Positions 22,110 through 33,285 of a stretch of 64,000 nt of DNA are shown here, piece after piece. The notes under the pieces were generated by a model. It was given only the letters and a program-made list of their open reading frames with translations, was not told the origin of the DNA and searched no databases. A program made the position numbers and the translations under genes. Each line of letters begins with the position of its first letter. The first letter of the stretch is position 1. The stretch comes from Cladocopium goreaui (Eukaryota; Sar; Dinophyceae; Suessiales; Symbiodiniaceae): the NCBI GenBank assembly GCA_947184155.2, contig CAMXCT020000891.1:472501-536500 (forward strand), read 5' to 3'.

Positions 22110-22227
22110 CTCGGGTCATTTGTTGCATAGCTATTGAACATGGCCCAGTTATAGATTATTTATAGATTATAACTACCTATGAAATATGGTGATTTTCAAT
22201 AGCCATGTTAAATTACCAAAGGGCTAT
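22110..22227. mobile_element. CCCTCTGGT MITE copy, diverged
   Basis: Arms TTGCATAGCTATTGAACATG and TCAATAGCCATGTTAAATTA are inverted; the right end reads ACCAAAGGG. Confidence 0.5.
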
Positions 22228-22363
22228 TGAAAATATTGATTTTAACTACCAAAGTTAAAAATTACAGTATATATTATGGTGATTTTCAATTTACCATAAT
22301 TTACCTATCACATGTTCAAACTACGTTCAACTGCACCACTAATAGCCACCTTTAATAGCCAGC

Positions 22364-22501
22364 ATGGCGAGAACTGAAGACGCCAGCATTGGACGAGTTG
22401 AGTTTTGGGCCATCCCCTGGAGCATCCTGGAGCAGCAAATATATGATGGCTTGGTCAGATATTCATATCATAGCCTCAAACGGCAATTTCACTGGAGATA
22501 A
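22364..22501 (+). CDS. Short frame, 45 aa, start-codon exon candidate
   Basis: ATG in context AGCATGG opens MARTEDASIGRVEFWAIPWS, then ILEQQIYDG and a basic tail to TAA. The GC-rich part ends near 22440, so the true exon may stop before the tail, though no GT donor is evident. Unrecognised. Confidence 0.35.
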   Translation: MARTEDASIGRVEFWAIPWSILEQQIYDGLVRYSYHSLKRQFHWR

Positions 22502-23118
22502 TCATATATATAATATATAACTATATATATATATATATATTATTGAAATTGGGAGTGCCCCAGCGATTTTTCTTTCAATATCGTTTCACATAGTTTCAAC
22601 CAGAAGCACAAATGGAAGCAGTTGAAGATGACCTTTGTGTTTTTTTTCATGTGAAAGCGTTTCTACCCTTGGACCGCTTGGCATTCCATTGCACCATTTT
22701 ATGACCAGCGCTGCGGCTTGGAAGCCATGTGGTAGAGCTTCTGAGGTGATTCCATACAACACATTTTCTGTTTTTTTTTGGTAACATATTATCACCAACA
22801 AAATGGGGATATGATACCAACCATCTTATTGGATATAATGGGAAGGTAAAATTTCATGGGAGATGTATCCAACGTTATAAGCTTTGAGTGTGGTTGGTTC
22901 ACATGAGGGTCCAACCGTTTAAACCCTTCATTTGAGTAGAGGGTGAGATGTTTATTCATGGTTGGATTTTGGGATATCCCAACTTTGGACCAGCTCTGCA
23001 CGGATGTGCCTAACGTTCATCATAATTTGGAGTCACTTCTTGGGCGTGCATGTGAGGTGAAATGTTCATGGGTATAACCATAGGAAATTAAACCATAATA
23101 ACTTGGGATATGGGGCCC

Positions 23119-23231
23119 CTACTGTGGATGGAAGAAATCCTGTACCAGTTGATAGATGGTAAACATCTCATTCTTTATAGGGTTTCAACCATCCTTTTGG
23201 TGGTGCAGGATTTCGCAACCATCCACAGTAG
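23119..23231. mobile_element. MITE, ACTGTGGATGG family
   Basis: Ends CTACTGTGGATGG / CCATCCACAGTAG are exact inverted copies. Confidence 0.8.
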
Positions 23232-23830
23232 GACTATGGTCATATATGATGTGATATAACCGTAGCACTTAAGCACTTCATAACTGGAACTGCACTTGCA
23301 AGTTGACCATCCCTTTGACGGTCTTCGATGACCAGATGTTCCTTCACTTTCCTCCTAAACTGACATGACCTAAACTCGCCTCTGGCGAATTTCGCGCGAA
23401 AACCATCCACAAAAAAAATCGAGAAGTTGTGATTGCTTCCAGATGTTTCTTCTATTTTCAACACCTGGGATGACGTTGAAGTTCATAAAACTGAGTACTG
23501 AGTACTGGTAACATCACCACAAGGGATGCCGCTGAAGTGAATAAAACTGAATTAACATACCATCCCCGTCTTCGGAGAAAAAAAAACATTGGTAGTCCAA
23601 AAACAAACTTAATAGTTGCACCCAGGCCCCCATCTTTCAGATTGTATCCCAGAATCGTCATTGGATGGAGACCAATCGGCACGAATTCATAGAACTGGGA
23701 TCGGACAGCCTGTGAGTGACTTAAAAGCTGACCGATCTTACTGCCTCAAAGATTCATTTTGTTATATTTTATTCCATCTTGCAGGAGTCCCAACAACAAT
23801 ATAGAACAGTTATGAAAAGTTATTCCATAT

Positions 23831-23956
23831 CCCATAGGATCCATGGTGCTGCTATATATATATAATTATATATATATATGCTAACATGGATCCCATCAAT
23901 ATACCCCAGTCATGTTAGCATATATATATATATACCAGCACCATGGAGCATTTGGG
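23831..23956. mobile_element. MITE, CCCATAGGATCCATG family
   Basis: Hairpin with a TA-rich stem and central CATCAATATACCCCAGTCATG; TAT on both sides may be the target duplication. Confidence 0.75.
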
Positions 23957-24216
23957 TATAGTTTTCTATCTTTTGGGGGACCTTTCTGTATAAACTGCGT
24001 GGCGTAAAACCATCAAAGTCCGACCGTCCTTGGCATCATGTTCTTATGGAAAAATTGCTATTATCTTCACGATATTAATTACTAAATAATTTAAATAATA
24101 GCTTAATATTAATATAAACCCATCAAATACTAGTTCACTAGGATTAAACCACTGCATACATCACTGTTTGTTGGGTTTATCATTGCCATATTTCCACGTT
24201 GACATTTGAGTCTCAC

Positions 24217-24300
24217 CACGGGCAGCTGCAGCTTCGAAGCATCTCGAGGCCAACGAGAACAGCACCGTGGGGCCTTCGAAAAGGAGCCCGACGGTGGACC
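24217..24300 (-). CDS. Minus-strand exon candidate
   Basis: On the complement a pyrimidine-rich acceptor (TCTCGGTCCGCAG) leads into a frame reading STVGLLFEGPTVLFSLASRC, then FEAAAAR, to donor CGTG/GTGAGA. GC3 is about 74%, against about 58% for the competing plus frame. It takes one base from upstream and leaves one. It may belong with the minus exons at 21.6 and 20.3 kb, though phases do not join directly. Confidence 0.5.
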
Positions 24301-24444
24301 CTGCGGACCGAGACCAAAAGATGTCGTTTGAAGGAAAAAAAGGTGAGAAAATCTGAGAAATTGCTGGGTAGCTTGCAGAACGCGGAATTGTTTTGTAATA
24401 TTTTTTGTCATCAATTCGGCCAAGTGGTGGCAATGAAAAACGTC

Positions 24445-24510
24445 TCTTAGTCGCCTTGGTCCAGAACGTGCGTGTGCCGGTGGAGCGAAAAGACACCAAG
24501 TGCCATGCGA
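24445..24510. CDS. Exon-like island, strand unresolved
   Basis: Plus strand: acceptor GTCTCTTAG, donor GGGCAG/GTGCTG, with frame ALVQNVRVPVERKDTKCHAK. Minus strand: acceptor CCAACAG, GC donor CCAAG/GCGACT, with frame CPVFRMALGVFSLHRHTHVL, which would join the 24300 exon in phase. GC3 is equal on both. Confidence 0.3.
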
Positions 24511-24744
24511 AACACAGGGCAGGTGCTGTTGGCTTGTCAAGGGTTGGAAAAAGGTTAGGTTGATTTGGGCTTTCCATAAATGAGGGCACCCAAAATGGAT
24601 GGTTTAATAATGGAAAATCTTACCAACATGTTTACTGAGTTTTTACATGTTGTTTTGGTGTGTTACATTTTATGTGTTTATTTTTTTTTAAAATGTTTTT
24701 TTGGGTATGCTAAAACACAAGAGATGTGTGTTTTTGCCTCTCAG

Positions 24745-24912
24745 AAGGCTCCAATCCTTGATCTTGGACAAAACCGGAGACCCCATTTATGGGATGATTG
24801 TCCCAGCAGCGCTCTCTTTGCAGAGAGCTGATTTCTTTGAAGTGACGCGCCGCATGCAGCGAAATCGCAAAAAGTACCGGGACACGTTTTTCGCGAATTG
24901 GGATGAATTGGG
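24745..24912 (+). CDS. Exon 1 of the 24.7-26.3 kb chain
   Basis: Acceptor TGTTTTTGCCTCTCAG is strong; donor is TTGGG/GTGTGG. The frame of 55 codons includes LILDKTGDPIYGMIVPAALS and then ADFFEVTRRMQRNRKKYRDT. It mixes a hydrophobic strand/helix part and a basic helical part, like a folded domain, but I do not recognise it. It takes two bases from upstream and leaves two (GG). An internal acceptor at 24823 (TTTGCAG) gives a shorter exon in the same frame. Confidence 0.55.
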
Positions 24913-24976
24913 GTGTGGCGACCGTCCATATAGTCACCCGAAAATGATCCGTGGGTGACAGCCAGAAAATCCCAAG

Positions 24977-25068
24977 GGGCGACCCCTTTTTGTCACGACA
25001 TCCCGAAAATCACTGCTACGTCATTTCCATCGACGATTTCGAGATCGATGATCCAAGAAGTGAGGAAG
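24977..25068 (+). CDS. Exon 2 of the 24.7-26.3 kb chain
   Basis: Acceptor CCCAAG and donor GAGGAAG/GTGAAC. The first G completes Gly with the GG carried from exon 1. Then follow 30 codons including HCYVISIDDFEIDDPRSEE, an acidic segment. It leaves one base. The inferred upstream intron is only about 64 bases, short but possible. Confidence 0.5.
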
Positions 25069-25300
25069 GTGAACGCACGAGTTTTCCATCTCCAAATGGA
25101 GGTTGAGTATGTGTCTTAATGTACCTTAAAGCCTCAAGAAGTTTCCACAAGTTCAGGCATTAAACCATCCGTTTGATACGCATCAGCGGTAGCCAGTGAG
25201 AGGTGTCCCTTTTTTTGGGGGTCGGATCCAAACCGTTGTTTTTCACCGTCGGAATTGCAATTGTCTGAAGCTAGGCTCCCAAAATTTGATGATATTGAGT

Positions 25301-25437
25301 CATACTGTGGGTGGAAGAAATCCTGCACCAGTTGATGGGTGGTAAACATCCCATTACCATTCCATTACCTATAGGATTTCTATGGATTTCTACCATCCCA
25401 AATTGGTGGTGCAGGAATTCGCAACCATCCACAGTAT
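25301..25437. mobile_element. MITE, ACTGTGGATGG family
   Basis: Ends CATACTGTGGGTGG / CCATCCACAGTATG, in the inferred intron between exons 2 and 3. Confidence 0.8.
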
Positions 25438-25602
25438 GACGATAGGTGTGGATTCCGATAAATCGTCCAAGATGATTTTGTCATCTTCCAAATAGAGGTG
25501 ATGATAGGTGATGTTATCGGAAGAAACATGCCAATTCAGCCTGTATTCCCCGGACATCAATCCTTTGTCGCTATCATCATCGTCCAAGTTTAAAGCCATG
25601 TA

Positions 25603-25715
25603 GAGGTTTCCTAAAATGGGGGTACCCCCAAATCATCCGTTTCAAGAGGATTTTCCATTGTATATAAACATATAATAACCATCCATTTCGGGGTAAATGG
25701 AAACCCCCATATATT
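25603..25715. repeat. Dispersed AGGTTTCCTAAAATGG repeat
   Basis: Shares AGGTTTCCTAAAATGGGGGT with 11740-11850 (inverted pair there), 43938-43975 and 55203. Confidence 0.45.
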
Positions 25716-26174
25716 GGGGATGAATCAATCAATCCACCATTTCCTGGAGACACCCAAGTGGTGGAAATACGGCATCTCTTGCTCCAGCTGGGCAGATGAC
25801 CAAGGGACCAAGGCAGCATGGTTTCTGGTTGCAGGTGCCAAATTGTTTTCAACATATGGGGATGGGTCAAATTCGATTAAAACTGATGTGAACTGACCTG
25901 AACTGACTGGGGGAACAACAATCCTACCAGGGTTTTGACCCATAACCATATTCAAAAGTGCTCCAATTGGTGATGCGTCCATGACCTTCAGCTTGAGCTA
26001 AGCTCGGGATATGATGGAAATTCAAAAACGTCTGCCTCTGCATCATCTGCATCTGCCAATTTACCTAAATTGGGGATGGCAAAAAAAAACCCTTCTTTCT
26101 GAACGTCCACACCATTCCACAACATTCCACAACTATATACCAGATATATCCCAGATATGTCAAAAGTCACCAAG

Positions 26175-26344
26175 TTCCACGACTCGCTCTCCACATGACC
26201 ATTTGGCGCTCCACATCACCACCGTTCTTCGAGCGCATGTTGAGCGCGGAGTGGAGCCGTGGAGCCCATGTCCTCCTTTGCGAAGGCCTTGGGCCTTGGT
26301 GGACCAAGCGTTTTGGACCGTGCTTTATCCACAACCTCCGTTAA
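26175..26344 (+). CDS. Exon 3, C-terminal, of the 24.7-26.3 kb chain
   Basis: Acceptor GTCACCAAG; the first two bases with the G from exon 2 make Val. The frame reads 55 codons to TAA at 26342, including FFERMLSAEWSRGAHVLLCE and GLGPWWTKRFGPCFIHNLR. Its mixed Trp/Cys/Gly composition looks like a real folded C-terminus. A GT donor just before the stop (CCTCC/GTTAAG) would let the gene continue. No family recognised. Confidence 0.5.
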
Positions 26345-27399
26345 GCCACCCTGGAAAAGTCAAGAAAACACGTGTTGCATGTGGACCAATCTAGTAGGAT
26401 TTTTGATGTTGATATTTCGATGTTGAATGTGTATCTCCCATAAATTTGGGGACAATTCTGTGGTGTCATTAAACAAACATGGCAATGGAACATGTCCCAT
26501 TTATAGCCTATTTTCCCAGCCATAGACCCTTTACTGGGGATTTGCCAACTTCCCACGATGACACCGGAGGGTCCCGTGAATCACACAGCAAGATTTCGAG
26601 CGCTCTTCAATAGACGGAACAACCGTTGAACCATTTTGTTGGCTAGTTGTAGTTTATGTAATATACATATATTATATATACATACATACTAACTCCTATA
26701 AAGATAGACAGCTATTTCAGCACTACTTTAGGATTTTACCGTTCTATCTTTTGCGGGGGTTGCTAAATACTAGGCTTCATTCTCTTTGGGTCTACTGGGC
26801 TGTTTGGGTGTGTGTGTGTTAAATTTTGAGATCCGTGTTTTTTGTTTGCTGTTTTTGGTATTCAACCATTCGTATGAGGTGACGATAACTTGACAGATGT
26901 GAATCTATCATGAGTATAATTGGGCATTCCAAAAAAAACATAGTTGTATGATGTTCTATGGTTCTTAGATATTTTTAAGCATCAGGCCATGTAATTTAAA
27001 CTCACTATATAAAATAAAGTTGTTCAGTGACAATTGATGACTTGGCTCAGAACAAACTGATCAGAAAGGCCAACATTCCCCAGTGAATAAGCAGCTAACA
27101 AAAGCATTTCGGAAGAAGCGTAGCTATGTGGGGATGCGCCAAAATTATTGGACCCGAGAAAGAGGATGCTGCATGTTGACAAAGAATATCATCAGCAATT
27201 GGTGCGTCCATTGGTACCTTGATGTTGTCTCATATTAGGATTCGGATCCATGTTTACAAAAGCAAAACTTCAATCTTCAGGGAGCTTACATAATATCTCA
27301 AAACATGACCATCAACTCAAAATTTGAAATCAAATCGGTGTTGTTTTTCCATAGAAACTCAACAACTCATCCAATCAGTGTTTATTTTGTTCCCATGGA

Positions 27400-27490
27400 C
27401 CGAGCGTTCGCAGGAAGACCCCGACGAGGCGGAAGAGAAGTTCGAAGAGAAGGATGATCAGCGCGGACAGCACAGAAAGACATGGATTCA
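27400..27490. CDS. Exon-like island, strand unresolved
   Basis: Plus strand after acceptor GTTCGCAG: an acidic coil-like frame EDPDEAEEKFEEKDDQRGQH. Minus strand: a very hydrophobic frame LSALIILLFELLFRLVGVFL. The two are mirror consequences of the same GAA/GAG-rich DNA. Plus has the better acceptor. Confidence 0.3.
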
Positions 27491-27519
27491 ATGGTCATTT
27501 CAGGAACCAACAGATGAAG

Positions 27520-27629
27520 GTACGGAATTGTACCATATGTTGGGCCATATATATTGTGGGTATATTCCCTGCGAAATTTAGGCCTGAAATTTAGGCCTTT
27601 TTTTTGAGGAATCGGTACCTCCAATCAAT
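27520..27629. mobile_element. MITE, TTGGAGGTAC family, diverged
   Basis: Shares GTACCATATGTTG, ATTCCCTGCGAAATTTAG and GGTACCTCCAAT with the copy at 11086. Confidence 0.5.
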
Positions 27630-28390
27630 CGGATCCTGAAGATCTCCCATTGATGGATACCCGGCCCTGGGGATATCGTACGGCACCTTTTTGTGGGGCC
27701 CACGAAATCGCAAAGGTGATGATAACTCCAATGACTATGGTTGATGATGCTTACAACTATATAGTTAATAGGCTTCATAAACGAACTTTTAACTAGGGGG
27801 GACCACATGGTAATTACGGAGTTGGATGCAATTGGTACCCTGGGGTCAACGAAAACATCGATGGGTGAACGTTAGCTAGGAAAAAAAAAGGATCCATGGG
27901 GATTTAAGGGGATTTCATGGGAATTTCAATGGGATTTAACCCACCAAAATGAGGATTCAACGAAGGGAAAGGGTGAAATCAAACCGGGATAGAAGTGTAA
28001 CGGATAACCGGAGAACCTATGTTGTGACCTCTTTTTTTGTGCCAGGATTGGAGAACTATCAGAAAATTGCCATTTTCTATTCAGAAAATGTAGTAGTGAA
28101 ATACCATAATGTATATAAATTGTATATGTGCTTGCGTAAGTTGCCCATATTGGGAGATGGCCATCCGTCCATTTTTCTGGGGTTTACACGAAAAAAAACA
28201 TATAAATTGTAAGGACCAACATTCAACATGATCTAATGAGGATGTAGAGGATGTATTCCGGTATCAATTCAAGCAATTTTGTGGGATTTCAACTTAATGT
28301 AATGTGATATGATAGTGACTTAGATCATATCAGATCGAATTTCTATAGTGGATCGAATTTCTATAGTGCCTATATTCGGAACTTTCCCAG

Positions 28391-28433
28391 AAAGCAGTGC
28401 TCAGCTGGATATGGTCTCCACCTACGACTGCAG
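28391..28433 (+). CDS. Micro-exon candidate
   Basis: Acceptor CTTTCCCAG and donor CTGCAG/GTACAC bracket 43 bases open in all frames; SSAQLDMVSTYDC is the best reading. Too short for more. Confidence 0.25.
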
Positions 28434-29031
28434 GTACACCATTTCCAGGTTCCATGAAGTTCCATGATCCCATAAACAGCGACGCATCCTGTGGGCCCCA
28501 GTTTTTTCACAAAGTTTGTAACATGGGGATTTCCAGCATTGGGTGACTGTTTAATCATAAACTACTTTTTTTTTAAATTTATAGGAATTCCATATTCTAT
28601 CTATTTGGTTGAATGTGCTGCTTACTTTGACTGTATTTGACTGTTGAATGTTCTAAAGTAGAGACCAAACCTCAACAGCTGTTTTTGTCAAGCCTCCTGT
28701 GTTTCTCGTGGGTAACACAACAAGCCAAGAATGGCTTTCCATAACCGAAAAACATAGCAGACGGTTGAGCAGTACAATCTATCCCTTACCGAAAAGATGT
28801 TTGAAGATTTTGCAGATTTGCCAGAGATCCCAGCATAATAAAGTTGATCAAAACACCACTGTCCATGATGCCATCTTTGCTGCAGAGAAGTTACCAAGAA
28901 ACGACAGGGGCTTAATAGCAACCACTCAGAGAACAACATTGAGCCAGGAAAGACACTTGTGTGGAGTTTCTTAAGCTGATATTTTGTTTCAAACCTGATA
29001 CCCTCTGGTAATTTGTTCATATCCCATATCC

Positions 29032-29137
29032 CATGACGGATCCATGGTGCTGCTATATATATATATGCTAACATGGATCCCATCAATATACCCCAGTCAT
29101 GTTAGCATATATATAGCAGCAGCATGGATGTTATGGG
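29032..29137. mobile_element. MITE, CCCATAGGATCCATG family
   Basis: Hairpin; it sits next to a half copy of a CCCTCTGGT MITE at 29002, so probably inserted into it or truncated it. Confidence 0.7.
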
Positions 29138-29158
29138 ATATGGAACATCACGCCTGAG

Positions 29159-29227
29159 GTCGCCCTGGGCCGACTCGGACGATGAGGAACATGAGCTTGA
29201 GCCGATGTATCGGGAGAGACAGCCAGG
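29159..29227 (+). CDS. Exon candidate with acidic segment
   Basis: Acceptor CGCCTGAG, donor CCAGG/GTGGTG. The frame reads SPWADSDDEEHELEPMYRER then QP, needs two bases from upstream and leaves two. It abuts the MITE ending at 29137. Unrecognised; the acidic cluster suggests a disordered linker. Confidence 0.45.
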
Positions 29228-29539
29228 GTGGTGAAAATATGAGGTTTCCTCCAAAAATCATAGGATCTGGGTACATTAGATTTATTTCACTGGAATTGTT
29301 AATGGTTTTTAACCAATAATGAATAGTAACCAATGCCAATAATGAACAAAATCACCATGATAATTGTGTTTTTAGACAAGTTTAGTGATGGCACAATGTA
29401 GAACTCTTGCTATTCACATGTATTCACCCTTTTGAAGAAGTGGGGATGTTACGGTAACACTTAACACACTTGAAGATTAAAGAAGGATTTTTAACACACC
29501 AAAATTCCCCCCAACATGGGATAGACTCCACCAGTGGCA

Positions 29540-29650
29540 ACCTCAATGGATGAACTGACCCCGGGTCGCCACAGCCCGGCGACAGGACAACAACGATCGG
29601 GTACTGGGCTGGCGTGACGGAGAGAGCTTGACGAGGCGCTATTTTCAAGA
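29540..29650. CDS. Exon-like island, strand unresolved
   Basis: GC-rich block. Plus frames include DNNDRVLGWRDGESLTRR; a minus frame reads RQALSVTPAQYPIVVVLSPG. Splice-like sites exist both ways. Confidence 0.3.
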
Positions 29651-29969
29651 TATCTCCCATAGCCTCCGGTCATTTAACATTAAAATGGTCAAAGAATATC
29701 AAAGAATCATATGCCATGAAATGTTACCTCTGATAAGTTTTCGAGTTTTTTTTGTTTTTAAGATAGCCGTAAATTATTCGAAACAAATTGCGAAGTGGAA
29801 AATCACCATGTTTATGAATCATCTATAAAACAAACTTTCTATGGGTCATGTTCAATAGCTATGTTAGTCATTACCACAGGGTGTCCACTGTTTATGCGAG
29901 GTGAGGCACGCCAGATGTGATGTTTGTTAGTTTATAAAGCCATACACACCCATAATATGAATAATCTTA

Positions 29970-30084
29970 CCCTCTGGTTATTTAACATAGCCATGGTATA
30001 GATGGCCCATTTATAGATGATTTTCCCAGCTAGAAACCTCCATTTATAAGGGATTTTCCATGGCTATGTTAAATAACTAGATGG
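29970..30084. mobile_element. CCCTCTGGT MITE copy
   Basis: Ends CCCTCTGGTTATTTAAC / TTAAATAACTAGATGG, TA-flanked. Confidence 0.75.
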
Positions 30085-30311
30085 TAGTTTATAAACCCAT
30101 GAATATACTTAATACTTTAGCTATGGTCTAGTACAACTTTGCATGGTTTGATACAGCTACTGAATTTGTTGTTTGAGTTTGGTTACATTTCTTCTCACCA
30201 AACTATAGCCACCTCACAATGGCATGAATATGATTCATGTTTTGCAAGGGAATCATCCCCAAAACTGGCTTCTAGTCAAGGAATCATGATGCTTTGCCGA
30301 GATTTTTGCAG

Positions 30312-30385
30312 CGGAATCTTCCCACCGGTCTGACCAGGCGAGATCTCCGTCAGATTCTTCAACGGGAGCCACAAGCTCGCGAGAG
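30312..30385 (+). CDS. Exon candidate, joins 31319 in phase
   Basis: Acceptor GATTTTTGCAG, donor GAGAG/GTGAGG: the cleanest splice pair in the window. In phase 0 it reads NLPTGLTRRDLRQILQREPQ and leaves AG. A second frame is Ser-rich (SSHRSDQARSPSDSSTGATS), ending in phase 0. Each frame continues into a matching open frame of the 31319 exon, so phase alone cannot choose. Confidence 0.5.
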
Positions 30386-31194
30386 GTGAGGATTGGAAAC
30401 GCTACAAGCCACGTCATAAATTTGGTTGTGTCAGCGAGTTTGTTTTATAAAACTTGGGATGATGGAGCCTTGAAAGAACTCTAGCATGTAGTACACCCGA
30501 AGACAAAGAGCAGGGGGCTTCTTCATCATTGTGAGAGCGGAAGAATGAAATTCACTCCTACGCTCCAAAAAATGCAACATCTTCATACATGTGGGTTTGT
30601 CGGAACATGAGGTACCCAAATCAATCCATTGATCAATCATCGATCATCATCCCAATCAAAAGTGTTCATGTTGGAGGTCTACCCCATTTTCAGAGAAACC
30701 TGAAAATATGTTTTTGGCTAGTGGCTATATATTTATACAAATATACGATTAGATTAAATCAAAACATACTTTATGATATTACAGTTTATCATAGTGTATC
30801 ACATTATAGTAGATTATAGCATGGTTCAACCAATGATGAGCTGGTGGTTTGGGTTGGTGATTTGGATTCCTGACAATACCGCCATAGTAAGCAAAAATCT
30901 CCTTCATAGTTCATCATTGGTTGAATGATATCATTGGGGGTGCAGTCCATGTATAAGTAGATATAGAACCCTAGTTATAGGACGGTATATCCCAACTTGT
31001 GGAGGTTATTACCATATTTTTTCACATACCCCAACTTCGCCAAGCAGTTTCTCATGGGTTGATATTTTACTATATATGTTTCAGTCATATGTTATCATAT
31101 TACATTGTATCGTATTACACTATACTAACTAAAGCAAAGGGCTTAAATCTCAACTTGAATACCATCAAATCCCATTAACACCCATTGGCTCATC

Positions 31195-31270
31195 ACATAT
31201 ATATATATATATATACATATGTATACATATATATATATATATACATACATACATACATATATATATATGT
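31195..31270. repeat. TA/CA microsatellite
   Basis: TATATACATA-type tract ending 50 bases before the next exon. Confidence 0.85.
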
Positions 31271-31318
31271 TCTCTTATTCCCATGCATCATCCCCAATGT
31301 TTGATGTGTCCTGGCCAG

Positions 31319-31412
31319 GTACGAAAGCCTGCGGAGAGACTCGGCCTCCAAGAAGCGGCCGGTGCAGGCGCTTGCGCCGCCTGCGCGGCCAGGGAGAGCA
31401 GGATTGAGACCG
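31319..31412 (+). CDS. Exon candidate following 30312
   Basis: Acceptor GTGTCCTGGCCAG, donor GACCG/GTAAAC. With AG from the previous exon it reads Arg then YESLRRDSASKKRPVQALAP to phase 0. In the other frame it reads an Ala-rich stretch (RLGLQEAAGAGACAACAARE). High GC. Confidence 0.5.
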
Positions 31413-31659
31413 GTAAACCCGGTAAACTATTTAGATTCCCACTAAATTTTTACCACCTATTATATTGAATAGTTAGGTCTCAATTGAATGGGAAAACAGG
31501 TAAATGAATGTAAATTAATATGGTGTATAGTTATGTATAGTTGATTTACCTATTCAGATCGTGATTTTCCGTAGCTATGTTAGTTTACTGGAGGGTACCA
31601 AATTTGAAAAGTGAACAAACCAAGAAATTGGAACATTGGCTGAATCTGGTGGTCTCACC

Positions 31660-31980
31660 ATGTTTGATATGTCCCTGTGGGGACCTCATGGATTGCGCAC
31701 ATTGGGCAAGGCCGTCTTCAAGAGCCACGTCCTCAACGCACCATGGGAATGGAGCAAGAAAGAGCAGCCAGGACTGGAGAAGCTGGTGCCTTGCAAGACA
31801 TTCAAAGTCGCCATGGTTTCTTCTCGACGCGTCCGACCAAGAGCGGTTGGAGGCGTACATGGAGCACATCAAGTTCCACAAGCGGTTTGGAGAGACGTGC
31901 TGGGTGGTGATCTACTAGGCCTTGGAAAGGTCAAAGTGGAAAGACTGCATCGCAGCTTGGAAGAAGATCTCAAGCACGAC
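31660..31980 (+). pseudogene. Decayed intronless coding block
   Basis: ATG at 31660 opens MFDMSLWGPHGLRTLGKAVF and continues through WSKKEQPGLEKLVPCKTFKV to about 31815. From there the more protein-like text moves to the +1 frame: LDASDQERLEAYMEHIKFHK, then GETCWVVIY, a TAG at 31916, and ALERSKWKDCIAAWKKIS. One extra base plus one nonsense change would explain it, giving a soluble protein of about 105 residues. The first frame stays open to 32076 but turns Val/Gly/His-rich. Absence of introns suggests a retrocopy. Family not recognised. Confidence 0.45.
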
Positions 31981-32499
31981 TTCACCACCGCAAGTCCTTG
32001 GGTTGTTGCCAAACCTCCAGATGACTATCCCCCATATTTTTTTTGCTGGCTTGATACCCACCATAGGTTTGTCTGACAAATTGAAAATAGAGTACCCCAA
32101 CATTCCGTATTCCATGGTCTGGAACAAACCAGTTTGGAGGCATTGGCATACCCCAAAGCATACATTCCCGTTCACTGCCATTCAGCATATATATATATAT
32201 TCTATCATCAAAACGTTTCTGGATTCTGGTTTGAAAATCAACTAAATTCGGAGGCTTAGTTCGCTAGGACAATTTATCGAACTCTAAATGTACATTAATT
32301 CCCCGAACTAAATGGACACTTAGTTCGCTGGGACATTTTATCAACTATATAAATTCCAATGACGTTCATGGCAAAATCATGGCAAAATCATCTATAATAT
32401 CTATAATCTACTAATCTCACCTATTATAAACATCATCTAAATGAAATTTTCTTGGAAAATCATCTAATCATAGAGGTGTCATTGTGATTTAGAATCTCC

Positions 32500-32510
32500 A
32501 CTATAAAAGG
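32500..32510 (+). promoter_or_regulatory. TATA-like box
   Basis: CACTATAAAAGG lies 17-27 bases ahead of the ATG at 32527. Dinoflagellate promoters are reported to use TTTT-type boxes rather than TATA, so this may be chance. Confidence 0.25.
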
Positions 32511-32526
32511 AGGTGTTTCCTCCACC

Positions 32527-32667
32527 ATGGAGCGTTTCCCTTGGGAAAAAAACAACGCAGAATCTCTCAGTGGTTACGAGGTCGAGGCCTTGAGTGGCTT
32601 GCCTCCCGAGTGGCAGGAGATACTGGGGGGAGTCGAGCTGGGGCTATGGGATTTTTGCATGGGATAA
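32527..32667 (+). CDS. Short frame, 46 aa, in strong start context
   Basis: ATG in CCACCATGG context opens MERFPWEKNNAESLSGYEVE, then ALSGLPPEWQEILGG and an aromatic end to TAA at 32665. The middle is GC-rich and protein-like. It ends 10 bases before a MITE. It may be a first exon (a GC donor GAGCTGGG/GCTATG is conceivable) or a complete small protein. Unrecognised. Confidence 0.4.
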   Translation: MERFPWEKNNAESLSGYEVEALSGLPPEWQEILGGVELGLWDFCMG

Positions 32668-33285
32668 ACATGGATTAGCCTCTGGTAAACTAACATAACT
32701 ATGGAAAATCACCATGTTTAATGGATAAATCAACTATAAATTGCTAGGGTCACGGAATGCTTAACACTATGATTTGGTTCTGGCTATAGTTCTGGGGGGT
32801 GTCTTGGTTGATCGGGGAGGGTGTCCCACTTCTGGGTTGCGGTGTTTTGGTTTTCCGGCTTGGTGCAGTGAGGCGGCAAGGTCTTGATAGTGAAAAACAT
32901 TTGTCGCAAAGTTGCCTGGCAACTTTTTTTCCATGGCTTTCCATGACAGTTTGTAGATTCTTGTGCCTAAATCACTTGGAAAAAGTCATTGTTTTCTTTT
33001 ATGGGGTTGTGAAACCATCCGGTATCAAAATTCAAGACGCCAAAATGGATGGCAAAGATGCTTGCTAGCAAAACTTTGTTAACAAACCAGCGTGGTATTT
33101 CTTTTATGTATGGAAAAATTGCCTTATATCCCATAAACACTTGAAGCCGGCCTTTTTTTTATGTTGCCTTCTTTTTGTTTGGCAGCAAATTTTGGCCAGA
33201 AACCGGTTTCAGAATGATGGCGGAAATATGTAAAAAATAGCAACCGCTGGCTTCGATTACGGTGTTCGGCGCTACGGCTTGTCAT

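Noticed and set aside
23240-23464. 74-codon minus frame with basic helix-like text
   Set aside because: About a third of codons end in G or C, unlike the credible exons, and no clear donor.
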